Assembly (NCBI RefSeq): GCF_001277235.1
Contig: NZ_CP012266.1
Location: forward strand, 3,782,001 to 3,846,000
Origin: Cronobacter dublinensis subsp. dublinensis LMG 23823
GTDB lineage: Bacteria > Pseudomonadota > Gammaproteobacteria > Enterobacterales > Enterobacteriaceae
DNA: 64,000 nt
Direction: 5' to 3'
The notes beneath the pieces were generated by a model. It did no database searches. It worked only from the letters and a program-made list of their open reading frames with translations, and was not told the DNA's origin. Shown piece by piece: positions 17,382 through 25,427 of the stretch. The number at the start of each line of letters is the position of its first letter. The stretch's first letter is position 1. Made by a program: the position numbers and the translations under genes.

Positions 17382-18761
17382 ATGACTACGTTAAAAAAAC
17401 TGCCCTTAACCCTGGCGGTTATCGCCGCGCTTTGCCCGATGTCTGTGCTCGCTCATGAATATACGCAGGAACAAATCGACGCCATGGTGGCAAAAGCGGT
17501 GGATAAAGCGCTGGCCGAGCGTCAGGCGAAAATCGATGCCGCAATGAACAAGAAAGCGGATGTCATCACCGAGCCGCAATCCACCGCCCAGACGCCGGAT
17601 CTCGCGATCCCGTTCGGGGTAAAATTCACCGGCTACGCCCGCTACGGCGCGCATTACCAGAGCGGCGACCAGAAGTATGTCGGGGTGGACGGCTCCTATA
17701 ACGGCGCGTCCGCGATTGGCCGACTCGGCAACGAAGGCAACGGCGGCGAATTCCAGCTCTCTAAAGCCTTTAAAGGCGGCAATGGCGCCATCTGGGACGT
17801 CAACGTGATGTTTGACCACTGGGGCGACGAAGTGAACCTGAAAAAAGCCTACGCGGGCGTGACCAATCTGCTCGAATCCAACCCGAACGCCTATTTCTGG
17901 GCCGGTCGTGATTTCCACCAGCGTCCGCAACAAGGCATCAACGACTACTTCTGGATGAACCACGACGGCCAGGGCGCTGGGGTGAAAAACTTCGATCTCG
18001 GCGGCGTGCAGCTCGATCTGGCGGTGGTCGCAGCCGTCGAATCCTGTAGCCCGGAAGTGATGGAAGATGAGGCCAACCCGTCGCGCATCACCTGTACCGG
18101 CGGCTCCGGCACCGGCGATAAAGGCAACTACGCGGCCACCTCGAAACTGCACGGCATGAAAGTCGGCCCGCTCGATCTGGAGCTTTACGCCAACTACGGG
18201 TTCGACTCCAAAGCGGTGGATCGCGATGAGCGCCTGAAAGCCTGGCAGGGCGGCGTGGTGCTGAGCCACACCAATGACAGCGGCGTGAACAAACTTATCG
18301 CCCGCTACTCCGATAACTCAGACAACAGCGTCTATAACAAAACCGACGATCTGACCACCGTCTACGCAAGCTTCGAAGGACTTCATAAGTTCACGCAGCA
18401 GGCGCAGATTGAGTACCTGCTGGCGTTCCACGATTACGACAACGACCGTGACGACCGCGATAACCGCCGCAACTACAACGCCATCGTGCGCCCGATGTAT
18501 TTCTGGAACGACGTTCACTCTACCTGGCTCGAAGCGGGCTGGCAGCGCGTCGATTATAAAGAAGGCGGAGACAACGACGGCTGGAAAGTCACGCTCTCGC
18601 AGAATATGTCTATTGCGATGGGACCGGAATTCCGCCCGATGCTGCGCTTCTACGTGACTGGCGGCGAGGTGGACAACAAACGCACCGCGCGCGTGAACAA
18701 CACCGAAGAGTCGCAGCTCGATTCGCTGAATATCGGCGCTATGTGGGAAGCCTGGTGGTAA
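17382..18761 (+). CDS. LamB-family carbohydrate outer-membrane porin (BglH/ScrY-like)
   Basis: This 459-residue outer-membrane protein has a signal peptide ending VLA at residue 24, then a short charged, coiled-coil-like segment (about 27-60, QIDAMVAKAVDKALAERQAK) as found in ScrY and BglH, and a maltoporin-type 18-strand barrel. Barrel signatures include FHGYARYG-like FTGYARYGAHYQSG, the FWAGRDFHQR motif and a C-terminus MWEAWW. Two cysteines in an extracellular-loop-like stretch (about residues 222-245) may form a disulfide. It gives the PTS sugar passage through the outer membrane and suggests an oligosaccharide substrate. 149 bp separates it from the IIA gene. Confidence 0.92.
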   Translation: MTTLKKLPLTLAVIAALCPMSVLAHEYTQEQIDAMVAKAVDKALAERQAKIDAAMNKKADVITEPQSTAQTPDLAIPFGVKFTGYARYGAHYQSGDQKYVGVDGSYNGASAIGRLGNEGNGGEFQLSKAFKGGNGAIWDVNVMFDHWGDEVNLKKAYAGVTNLLESNPNAYFWAGRDFHQRPQQGINDYFWMNHDGQGAGVKNFDLGGVQLDLAVVAAVESCSPEVMEDEANPSRITCTGGSGTGDKGNYAATSKLHGMKVGPLDLELYANYGFDSKAVDRDERLKAWQGGVVLSHTNDSGVNKLIARYSDNSDNSVYNKTDDLTTVYASFEGLHKFTQQAQIEYLLAFHDYDNDRDDRDNRRNYNAIVRPMYFWNDVHSTWLEAGWQRVDYKEGGDNDGWKVTLSQNMSIAMGPEFRPMLRFYVTGGEVDNKRTARVNNTEESQLDSLNIGAMWEAWW

Positions 18762-18770
18762 TCCCCCTGA

Positions 18771-18803
18771 CCGCGCGGCTTCTGTCGCGCGGTTCACCCT
18801 CCT
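18771..18803 (+). terminator. Possible terminator after the porin gene
   Basis: CCGCGCG-GCTTCTGT-CGCGCGG hairpin 10 bp after the stop, with a pyrimidine-rich rather than pure T tail. Weak by eye. Confidence 0.5.
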
Positions 18804-18915
18804 CTTTTTAACAGGCTGACGCGCGCCGCAAACGCTGCAACAATGGCGCGGTACATGTCGTCTTCTGCCCTGTTAATCGCGCGTCCGCGCCGTCGGATGC
18901 CTGAGGAGCCGCGTA

Positions 18916-19353
18916 ATGCCTGCCAATGAAATCCGCCCCGCCACCCTTGATGACGAAGCGCACGCCTACGCGCTCATTTGCGAACTCAAACAGGCGACGT
19001 TTGACAGAAGCAGGTTTCGCGACGGTTTCGCACGTCTCCTGGCGCAACCCAATACGCACCTGCTGCTGGCCTGGCATGATGACGAACCGATCGGGCTGAT
19101 CACCCTGCATCTGCAATACCACCTGCATCACTTGCGCTTGATTGGCGAAATCCAGGAGCTGGTCGTGATGCCGAAAATGCGCGGTACAGGTACTGGCAAA
19201 GCGCTTCTGGCGTGTGCCGAAGAGATTGCCCGCAAGGCCGGCGCAGAGCTGACGGAGCTTTCCACCAGCGTCAAACGCCTCGACGCGCACCGTTTTTACG
19301 AACGCGAGGGCTACACACGCACCCATGCGCGTTTTACAAAACCGCTGGCATAA
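18916..19353 (+). CDS. phnO: Aminoalkylphosphonate N-acetyltransferase
   Basis: This 145-residue GNAT acetyltransferase matches PhnO of E. coli and Salmonella along its length: it begins IRPATLDDEAHAYALICELK, holds the catalytic-core segment GEIQELVVMPKMRGTG with the acetyl-CoA loop RGTGTGKALL, and ends in HRFYEREGYTRTHARF. PhnO transfers acetyl from acetyl-CoA to aminoalkylphosphonates. No other phn gene is nearby, so it stands alone here, as phnO does in some enterobacteria where it is thought to detoxify aminophosphonates. ATG 18916 follows GAGGAGC. Confidence 0.92.
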   Translation: MPANEIRPATLDDEAHAYALICELKQATFDRSRFRDGFARLLAQPNTHLLLAWHDDEPIGLITLHLQYHLHHLRLIGEIQELVVMPKMRGTGTGKALLACAEEIARKAGAELTELSTSVKRLDAHRFYEREGYTRTHARFTKPLA

Positions 19354-19384
19354 AAAAACCCGCCGCCGGACAAACCGGGGCGGG
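19352..19384 (-). terminator. Terminator of the mechanosensitive-channel gene
   Basis: A hairpin with arms CCCGCC and GGCGGG and an inner CCGG pairing lies at 19359-19384; the run of seven A at 19352-19358 becomes a T-run for leftward transcripts. Confidence 0.75.
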
Positions 19385-19410
19385 TGTTGCGAACCCTGCA
19401 TACTTCAGCG

Positions 19411-20538
19411 TTACGCCTGGTGGGCTTGCTGTGGATTACCCTCCTGCGGCTTACCGTCTTCCTCTTTTTCTTCCGGCCCGTCAGACTGAATAATCACGCG
19501 GCTTGGCAGCGCCAGGCGCACGCCGAGCTCCTGTAACCCTTCCATAATGCGCAGGTTAATCTCCTGCTGCAGATCCATGTACTGGTTGTAATCCGCCGTA
19601 TTAATGATGTGCACCACTTCATAGGTCAGGCGATCCTGGTCGAACGCGGCAAAGTGAGCACGATCGAAGCGGGTGTCGCCGCTCTTCTCGATGATCGCTT
19701 TCACCATCGGGCCTATCTGGCGCAGCTTCTCAGGCGGCGTGGAGAGCGCAACGCCGAACGTAAACACGATGCGGCGGGTCTGCATGCGTTTATAGTTGTG
19801 GATGGTTTGCTGAAGCAGAATGGCGTTGGCGCAGACAATCTGCTCGCCGCTCAGGCTGCGAATGCGCGTGGTTTTAAGGCCGATATGCTCGATAGTGCCG
19901 GAAACATCGTTAAAGACGATGAAATCGCCAATCTCGAACGGCTTATCGAAGCCTATTGAAAGCGAGGCGAAAACGTCGCTTAAGACCGTCTGCACCGCCA
20001 GCGCGATGGCGATACCGCCGACGCCGAGGCTTGCGACCAGCGCCGTGATGTTGACCCCGGCGTTAGCGAGAATCGACAGCAGCATGACCGCCCAGATGAG
20101 CGCGCGGATCATTAGCCCGAGGATAATCGTCGTCACCGGGTTGCGGTGCGCGCCGGGGCGCATCAGGGAATGGCGCAGCCACGACTGCACCGACTGATCG
20201 AACCACAGCGCGATTTGCAACGCCAGCACCAGGAACCAGGCGTGGGAAATCGTGCTGTGTAGCCGGTCAGGCAGGCTGACAAACTGCAGGCTGAACAGGA
20301 ACGCCGCAAATAAAATCAGGATCCGCCGCGTCTTTTGCAGCACGTCGAGAAACACTTTATACGCGGTGCTGTTGTTGTGCTCCTCCGCCCAGCGGGCGAT
20401 ACGCTTGTGCAGCAGCGCGAGCACTTTATTCACGACCCAGTAAGTAATGGCGGTGACCGCCACGACCAGCAGGACATTTCCCCAGAACGTTAACGAGGTC
20501 ATCAGCCGTAAAAAATTGGTGTGCAGAATGTACTCCAT
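19411..20538 (-). CDS. MscS-family small-conductance mechanosensitive channel
   Basis: This 375-residue inner-membrane protein has about four or five membrane segments followed by the MscS pore helix, seen as LGVGGIAIALAVQTVLSD (about residues 170-190), and the cytoplasmic beta and alpha/beta domains (PFEIGDFIVFNDVSGTIEHIGLKTTRIRSLSGEQIVCANA). The C-terminal tail is charged and low-complexity (GPEEKEEDGKPQEGNPQ). Such channels open on hypo-osmotic stress. Its extra N-terminal helices make it longer than MscS itself (about 286 residues), closer to YnaI/YbdG-type paralogues; I cannot say which. Confidence 0.9.
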   Translation of the reverse strand: MEYILHTNFLRLMTSLTFWGNVLLVVAVTAITYWVVNKVLALLHKRIARWAEEHNNSTAYKVFLDVLQKTRRILILFAAFLFSLQFVSLPDRLHSTISHAWFLVLALQIALWFDQSVQSWLRHSLMRPGAHRNPVTTIILGLMIRALIWAVMLLSILANAGVNITALVASLGVGGIAIALAVQTVLSDVFASLSIGFDKPFEIGDFIVFNDVSGTIEHIGLKTTRIRSLSGEQIVCANAILLQQTIHNYKRMQTRRIVFTFGVALSTPPEKLRQIGPMVKAIIEKSGDTRFDRAHFAAFDQDRLTYEVVHIINTADYNQYMDLQQEINLRIMEGLQELGVRLALPSRVIIQSDGPEEKEEDGKPQEGNPQQAHQA

Positions 20539-20630
20539 TCATCCTCCGTGGTTGGCAGCCCTTAAAAGAAATCTGAGTATAGACCATCGCTAAGGACGCT
20601 CTTTTCATAGGGTTATGCCGCCTGGCGGAT

Positions 20631-20660
20631 AAAAAAGGCCCCTTCATCAGAAGGGGCTTA
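20631..20660 (-). terminator. Terminator downstream of yqhA
   Basis: GGCCCCTTC-ATCA-GAAGGGGCT arms with AAAAAA at 20631-20636, i.e. a T-run for leftward transcription, 40 bp past the yqhA stop. Confidence 0.88.
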
Positions 20661-20700
20661 ATCGCAGAATTAACCCGTCCGGCCTGTCTGCCGTAACGTG

Positions 20701-21198
20701 TTAATAGCCTTTTTCGCGGGAGATTTTATCGAGATATCCCATCACGAATGCCGATAGCACGAACGTGAGATGGATAATCACATACCACATCAGCTTATTA
20801 TCCGGCACGTTCTTCGCATCCATAAAGACGCGCAGCAGGTGAATCGACGAGATAGCGACAATGGACGCCGCCACTTTATTTTTCAGCGAGCTGGCGTCCA
20901 TTTTGCCAAGCCAGCTTAGCTTTTCCTTACCTTCATGAATATCCAGCTGGGAGACGAAGTTTTCGTAACCGGAAAACATCACCATGACCAGCAGACCGCC
21001 CACCAGCGTCATATCCACCAGCGACAGCAGCAGCAGAATAAGATCCGCCTCGGCTATCGATAAAATGTTCGGCAGAACGTGGAAGATTTCTTGGAAGAAT
21101 TTGACGGTGAGCGCCAGCAGGGCCAGCGAGAGCCCGAAGTAAACCGGGGCCAGCAGCCAGCGCGAAGCGTACATTGCGTTTTCGATAAAGCGTTCCAT
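20701..21198 (-). CDS. yqhA: UPF0114 inner-membrane protein
   Basis: This 165-residue protein with about three or four membrane segments matches YqhA of E. coli in length and sequence (MERFIENAMYASRWLLAPVYFGLSL at the start, SLVDMTLVGGLLVMVMFSGYENF in the middle). The family has no proven function. Its location close to yghA-exbD-exbB agrees with E. coli, but three extra genes lie between them here. Confidence 0.93.
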   Translation of the reverse strand: MERFIENAMYASRWLLAPVYFGLSLALLALTVKFFQEIFHVLPNILSIAEADLILLLLSLVDMTLVGGLLVMVMFSGYENFVSQLDIHEGKEKLSWLGKMDASSLKNKVAASIVAISSIHLLRVFMDAKNVPDNKLMWYVIIHLTFVLSAFVMGYLDKISREKGY

Positions 21199-21317
21199 AG
21201 CGTCCTGAAAAATAGCCAGAATGGCTTTCAGTATAACGCACAGAGGTTAACGTCTGGCAACACGCCAGCAAACGACGCTTAACAGGGGAATAACAACAAC
21301 AACGGAGAAAGGCAGGC

Positions 21318-21818
21318 TTAGACCTGCGTGATATCGACCTGCGGGCGCTGATACTCCGGCCAGACGATCGCCACCAGTTGCGGGTACGCGTCCTGGCTGA
21401 ACTCATGGAAGCAGTGGCGCAGGTTGAGGACTTCGATATCGGAGAAAGTGACTAACTCGCCGTTCAGACAGCGTTTTTTTAAATTGTCGTAATATTTATA
21501 AACCGCGGAATTAAGATTACTGCAACGGCGTTGCGCCTCAAATAAACCAGGCGTCGCATTGAGCTCTTCAAAACTCATTTTTTTAATGGTTGCATTAGTA
21601 AAATCAATATATTCATGATTAACGCGCCAGTACCATAACGGCGTAATTGCGTTAAGGAGCGCGGAGAAATGGTCTTCGCCCTCTTCTTTGTTGCGTGGCG
21701 GCATGGGCTCTGCACCAGAACCGTTCGCTGGTTTATTGTCACCATTTTCTTTCATAAAAAAAAGTACGCCGCTTAAAAGCAGCATCAAGGTAATGACAGA
21801 ATAAAAAATACTGTTCAT
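21318..21818 (-). CDS. Membrane-anchored orphan protein
   Basis: This 166-residue protein starts with one hydrophobic segment (IFYSVITLMLLLSGVLFFM, residues 4-22) that could be an uncleaved anchor, followed by a charged linker (KENGDNKPANGSGAEPMPPRNKEEGED) and a soluble domain rich in aromatic residues (PLWYWRVNHEYIDF, AVYKYYDNLKKRC). I do not recognise the family. Much of the gene (about 21480-21620) is AT-rich compared with its neighbours, and the gene breaks the E. coli order between yqhA and yghA, so recent acquisition is likely. Confidence 0.65.
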   Translation of the reverse strand: MNSIFYSVITLMLLLSGVLFFMKENGDNKPANGSGAEPMPPRNKEEGEDHFSALLNAITPLWYWRVNHEYIDFTNATIKKMSFEELNATPGLFEAQRRCSNLNSAVYKYYDNLKKRCLNGELVTFSDIEVLNLRHCFHEFSQDAYPQLVAIVWPEYQRPQVDITQV

Positions 21819-21923
21819 GTGCAGACTCCGTTTTTTTTGATTTTAATTTTGCGGCATGTTATTGTCAACGAAAACCATTCAGCCCAATCCTTTATCCTTC
21901 TGATATAAAAGGAAATAACATCA

Positions 21924-22325
21924 ATGTTGCCCGACAATCTTGTGCCGGCGCGTTATCGTATTCCTACACCCGACACCCAACCCTCCGGCGAACAAAATAG
22001 CGAAAATTTAACTCAGGGAAAGCCAAAGCTCGAAGAATATGAAACCGACATATTGAGCGGCAAATCTCTGGCGGGCCAGAGCGGCAACGTGTTGCTTGAA
22101 GAACGCGACCGCCATATTAAAGCACGCCTGCTCAGTGTGGTTAAAATCGAGGCTTACACTAAAGTCCTGAATAAACTGGTCGAAGATAATACTATTAGCG
22201 CTGAAGAATTGGCTGAACTGATCGCCACCAAAACCGCGCAGATAAATGAAGCGGGTAATAAAATTTGGCTTAATCTCATTACCCAGGAAAAAGACGCCCC
22301 CGTTTTTTATAAGTTCGAGGATTAA
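21924..22325 (+). CDS. Orphan protein, first of a two-gene unit
   Basis: This 133-residue soluble protein has no signal peptide or membrane segment. Its first 50 residues are polar and probably disordered (PARYRIPTPDTQPSGEQNSENL); the second half is helical (KIEAYTKVLNKLVEDNTI, then EELAELIATKTAQINEAG). The start has AAGGA about ten bases upstream. The stop is 5 bp before the next gene, which has a similar helical segment, so the two may be diverged paralogues that work together. Family unknown. The region is AT-rich relative to its surroundings. Confidence 0.65.
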   Translation: MLPDNLVPARYRIPTPDTQPSGEQNSENLTQGKPKLEEYETDILSGKSLAGQSGNVLLEERDRHIKARLLSVVKIEAYTKVLNKLVEDNTISAEELAELIATKTAQINEAGNKIWLNLITQEKDAPVFYKFED

Positions 22326-22330
22326 CTGGC

Positions 22331-22750
22331 GTGACGGAAATAACCTCCAGCCACCAATATTTCACTTTAGATAAGCAAGAAGAGCAGAAATTTATCTTAA
22401 GTCAGAATTTGCAGGCGCTGATTAACGAAAAGAATGAAGCCATTGCGGGTTATACCCGGGCAGTGCTGACGATCCCGGCCGCCCTGGTACAGCTGAAATG
22501 GCATAATCGCCGCGAAATCTATCCGTTGCTGGTGAAAGAAGAAGTGTATGGCGCGGTGCTGGAAGAACTCATGAACCGGCACCCGCAGCTGCGCGCGCAA
22601 ATCATGGCGGCGATTGAACAACACTATCAGCAGATCAAAACGCAGGAAGCCGAAACGCTGATGCTGACCCGTCAGCTCGCCGATGGCAACTGCCAGACCT
22701 CCTCCGTTACGCCGCTCCCGGAACCGCCCGCCCCTTCAGCCAAAAAGTAG
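22331..22750 (+). CDS. Orphan protein, second of a two-gene unit
   Basis: This 139-residue soluble, mostly helical protein starts at GTG 22331, which is preceded by GAGG ten bases upstream inside the end of the first gene. The core KEEVYGAVLEELMNRHPQLR and IEQHYQQIKTQEAETLML can be lined up by eye with KIEAYTKVLNKLVEDNTIS and the following helix of the upstream protein. The C-terminal 20 residues are proline-rich (TPLPEPPAPSAKK) and probably flexible. I cannot assign a function. Confidence 0.62.
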   Translation: MTEITSSHQYFTLDKQEEQKFILSQNLQALINEKNEAIAGYTRAVLTIPAALVQLKWHNRREIYPLLVKEEVYGAVLEELMNRHPQLRAQIMAAIEQHYQQIKTQEAETLMLTRQLADGNCQTSSVTPLPEPPAPSAKK

Positions 22751-23028
22751 CGCGCCCGCTTTTCACTTGCCGCTCTCCTCTGCGTTATCACCTCCGTCAC
22801 CTGCTACAGCGCGCCGATATGTGCGTCGCCGGTATGATTGCGTGTGCCGCGCTTGATGCGTCACAGCGATAGCGCCGCCCGGCGCAGCAGCGTTAACTAT
22901 GCCTCACTTTACAGGCACGCCCCGAAGACTACCCTGCGCAACGTGAATACAGAAAATCCTGATAATTTTCGACAGCGCAGCACAAGGCACTACCCTTAGA
23001 GATACGCTTTGATAACGAGGAGGAACTT

Positions 23029-23925
23029 ATGGCGAACGACCAGAACAAGATCCAGGACCCGACTTCCCAGTATTTCACCGGGGAATATCCAAAGCAGAAA
23101 CAGCCTGCGCCGGGCATTCAGGCAAAAATGGAGCCGGTGCCGGACTGCGGCGAGAAAACCTACAAGGGCAGCGGTCGTCTTCAGGATCGTAAGGCACTGG
23201 TGACAGGGGGCGATTCCGGCATCGGACGCGCTGCCGCCATTGCTTACGCGCGAGAAGGCGCGGACGTGGTGCTGAACTACCTCCCGGACGAGCAGCAGGA
23301 CGCCGAAGAGGTCAAAGCGCTGATTGAAGAGGCAGGCCGCAAAGCGGTGCTGATCCCAGGCGATCTGACCGATGAGAAATTCGCCCGTGAGCTGGTGCAT
23401 CGCGCCATTAAAGAACTGGGCGGGCTGGATATTCTGGCGCTGGTGGCCGGTAAGCAGACCGCCGTTGAAGATATTGCGGATCTCACCAGCGAACAGTTTC
23501 AGAAAACCTATGCGACCAACGTGTTCGCGCTGTTCTGGATAACCCAGGAGGCGCTGCCGCACCTGAAACCGGGGGCGAGCATTATTACGACGTCGTCCAT
23601 TCAGGCATATCAGCCGAGTCCGCACCTGCTGGATTACGCCTCTACCAAGGCCGCTATCCTGAACTACAGCCGCGGCCTTGCGAAACAGGTGGCCGAGAAA
23701 GGCATTCGCGTGAATATCGTGGCCCCAGGCCCTATCTGGACGCCGCTGCAAATCTGTGGCGGTCAGCCGCAGGAGAAAATCCCGCAGTTCGGCCAGCAGA
23801 CGCCGCTTAAACGCGCCGGTCAGCCCGCCGAGCTTGCGCCGATTTACGTCTATCTGGCAAGCCAGGAGTCGAGCTACGTCACCGCCGAAGTTCACGGCGT
23901 GACCGGCGGCGAGCACCTGAGTTAA
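23029..23925 (+). CDS. yghA: Short-chain dehydrogenase/reductase YghA
   Basis: This 298-residue SDR has a 45-residue N-terminal extension typical of YghA-like proteins (KIQDPTSQYFTGEYPKQKQP), the cofactor loop TGGDSGIGRA, and the catalytic serine in TTSSIQAYQ with YxxxK in DYASTKAA. It should reduce aldehydes or ketones with NADPH or NADH; E. coli YghA has been linked to glyoxal-type aldehyde reduction. ATG 23029 has GAGGAGG upstream. It is convergent with exbD. Confidence 0.93.
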   Translation: MANDQNKIQDPTSQYFTGEYPKQKQPAPGIQAKMEPVPDCGEKTYKGSGRLQDRKALVTGGDSGIGRAAAIAYAREGADVVLNYLPDEQQDAEEVKALIEEAGRKAVLIPGDLTDEKFARELVHRAIKELGGLDILALVAGKQTAVEDIADLTSEQFQKTYATNVFALFWITQEALPHLKPGASIITTSSIQAYQPSPHLLDYASTKAAILNYSRGLAKQVAEKGIRVNIVAPGPIWTPLQICGGQPQEKIPQFGQQTPLKRAGQPAELAPIYVYLASQESSYVTAEVHGVTGGEHLS

Positions 23926-23943
23926 CGCCCGGCGATGGAGCAT

Positions 23944-23972
23944 AAAAAAGCGCGGCCTGTGCCGCGCTTTTT
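23944..23972. terminator. Bidirectional terminator between yghA and exbD
   Basis: AAAAAAGCGCGG-CCTGTG-CCGCGCTTTTT; A- and T-runs on both sides serve the convergent genes. Confidence 0.88.
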
Positions 23973-24005
23973 CTTTATCTGAAGGGTTATCTGAAGGCTT
24001 AAGCG

Positions 24006-24431
24006 TTACTTCGCTTTCGTCACTTCCTGACCGACCAGGCCGATTTTCAGATAGCCCGCCTGATGTAGCGTATCCATCACGCTCATCATGGTTTCGTAGT
24101 CGACCGTTTTGTCGGCGCGAAAGAAAATCGTGGTGTCTTTCTTGCCGCCGGTCTGCGCGTCCAGCGCGCCGACCATCGTGTCGCGGGTAACCGGGTCGTT
24201 GCCGATAAACATCGTTTTATCCGCTTTCACCGACAGATAGACCGGCTTTTCCGGGCGCGGCTGCGGCTGGCTCGACGCCGCCGGCAGATTCACCTTCACA
24301 TCGACGGTCGCGAGCGGCGCGGCCACCATAAAGATAATCAGCAGCACCAGCATCACGTCGATAAACGGCGTGACGTTAATTTCGTGCATTTCGCCGTTAT
24401 CATCCAGATTTTCGTTAAGACGCATCGCCAT
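24006..24431 (-). CDS. exbD: TonB-complex proton channel subunit ExbD
   Basis: This 141-residue protein has one N-terminal membrane helix holding the key aspartate (TPFIDVMLVLLIIFMV) and a periplasmic domain (RADKTVDYETMMSVMDTLHQAG). With ExbB and TonB it harnesses the proton motive force to drive siderophore and vitamin B12 uptake through outer-membrane receptors. It is almost identical to E. coli ExbD by eye. It starts 6 bp after the exbB stop, so the two are co-transcribed. Confidence 0.96.
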   Translation of the reverse strand: MAMRLNENLDDNGEMHEINVTPFIDVMLVLLIIFMVAAPLATVDVKVNLPAASSQPQPRPEKPVYLSVKADKTMFIGNDPVTRDTMVGALDAQTGGKKDTTIFFRADKTVDYETMMSVMDTLHQAGYLKIGLVGQEVTKAK

Positions 24432-24437
24432 AGGGCA

Positions 24438-25178
24438 TTAACCTAAACGCAGTTTCTGAGCAGTACGTACCGGCTGCGGCTGCGCCTGCGCGCTCGCCTC
24501 GAGATCCAGATCGCGGCTTTGCAGCAGCAGCACCTGTGCCGCGACATCACCGAGCGTCGCTTTATAGCTGCCGATGGTGCGCGCAAAAATGTTGTAGATA
24601 ACCACGGCCGGGATCGCGGCGATAAGACCAATGGCCGTCGCCAGCAGCGCTTCGGCGATACCCGGCGCCACGACCGCAAGGTTGGTGGTCTGCGACTGGG
24701 CGATGCCGATAAAGCTGTTCATGATGCCCCACACGGTGCCGAACAGGCCGACGAACGGAGAAATCGCGCCGATAGTGGCGAGATAGCCGTTGCCGCGCCC
24801 CATGTGACGCCCTGCCGCCGCCACGCGACGCTCAAGACGAAAACCGGTGCGCTCTTTAATGCCTTCGTTATCTTCGCTGCCTGCCGAGAGCTCACGCTCG
24901 TTCTGCGCTTCGTCAATCAGACGGGCGCTGAGGCTTTTCGGGCCGAAACGCTCGGCCATCTCGCGCGCGTCGTTCAGCGTGCGGGCGCCTGCCAGCTCCT
25001 GCTGCTCGCGTTTGAGGCGGCGCTTGTGACCGGCGAGCTCAACGCTTTTGCTAAAGAAGATCGCCCAGGTCACGACGGAGGCCAGGATGAGGCCGATCAT
25101 GACAATTTTCACCACGATGTCGGCATGCTGATACATGCCCCAGACGGAGAGATCCGTCTGCATCAAATTATTTCCCAC
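24438..25178 (-). CDS. exbB: TonB-complex proton channel subunit ExbB
   Basis: This 246-residue inner-membrane protein has the ExbB/TolQ layout: one helix at about residues 22-42 (IVKIVMIGLILASVVTWAIFF), a large cytoplasmic loop, and two further helices (IGAISPFVGLFGTVWGIMNSF and ATAIGLIAAIPAVVIYN). It forms the pentameric channel around the ExbD dimer. It is the first gene of exbB-exbD and lies divergent from metC, as in E. coli. A Fur-like box upstream suggests iron control. Confidence 0.96.
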   Translation of the reverse strand: MGNNLMQTDLSVWGMYQHADIVVKIVMIGLILASVVTWAIFFSKSVELAGHKRRLKREQQELAGARTLNDAREMAERFGPKSLSARLIDEAQNERELSAGSEDNEGIKERTGFRLERRVAAAGRHMGRGNGYLATIGAISPFVGLFGTVWGIMNSFIGIAQSQTTNLAVVAPGIAEALLATAIGLIAAIPAVVIYNIFARTIGSYKATLGDVAAQVLLLQSRDLDLEASAQAQPQPVRTAQKLRLG

Positions 25179-25230
25179 TCTGCATCTCCAGGACGAAAGT
25201 CACAAAACTGCTCACAATGATATCAAAATG

Positions 25231-25249
25231 ACATCGAATTGATAGTAGT
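25231..25249 (-). promoter_or_regulatory. Fur-box-like sequence at exbB
   Basis: GATAGTAGTTCTCATTAGT matches the 19-bp Fur consensus at about 12 positions, including both GATA and TCATTA ends. It lies 53-71 bp upstream of the exbB start. Iron control of exbB is known in E. coli, which supports the call. Confidence 0.6.
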
Positions 25250-25396
25250 TCTCATTAGTATTTGCATGGTGCGCCAGCGCACATTTTTTTTCTTTGCGCT
25301 CAGACAGGAAAGCGGCGCAGATGACGTTTTTTCATCTTTCCCGCCAAACGCAAAACAGCGCGAGGCGCTGGGGATTTTCCGTGGTAACGTAGTTTT

Positions 25397-25420
25397 AGAC
25401 ATCCAGACGTTCAGACAGGA
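25397..25420 (+). promoter_or_regulatory. MetJ operator: three tandem met boxes
   Basis: Three consecutive 8-bp units AGACATCC, AGACGTTC and AGACAGGA resemble the met box AGACGTCT. They end 8 bp before the metC start codon, so bound MetJ would block the promoter or early transcription. MetJ control of metC is established in E. coli. Confidence 0.8.
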
Positions 25421-25427
25421 GCCTTCC

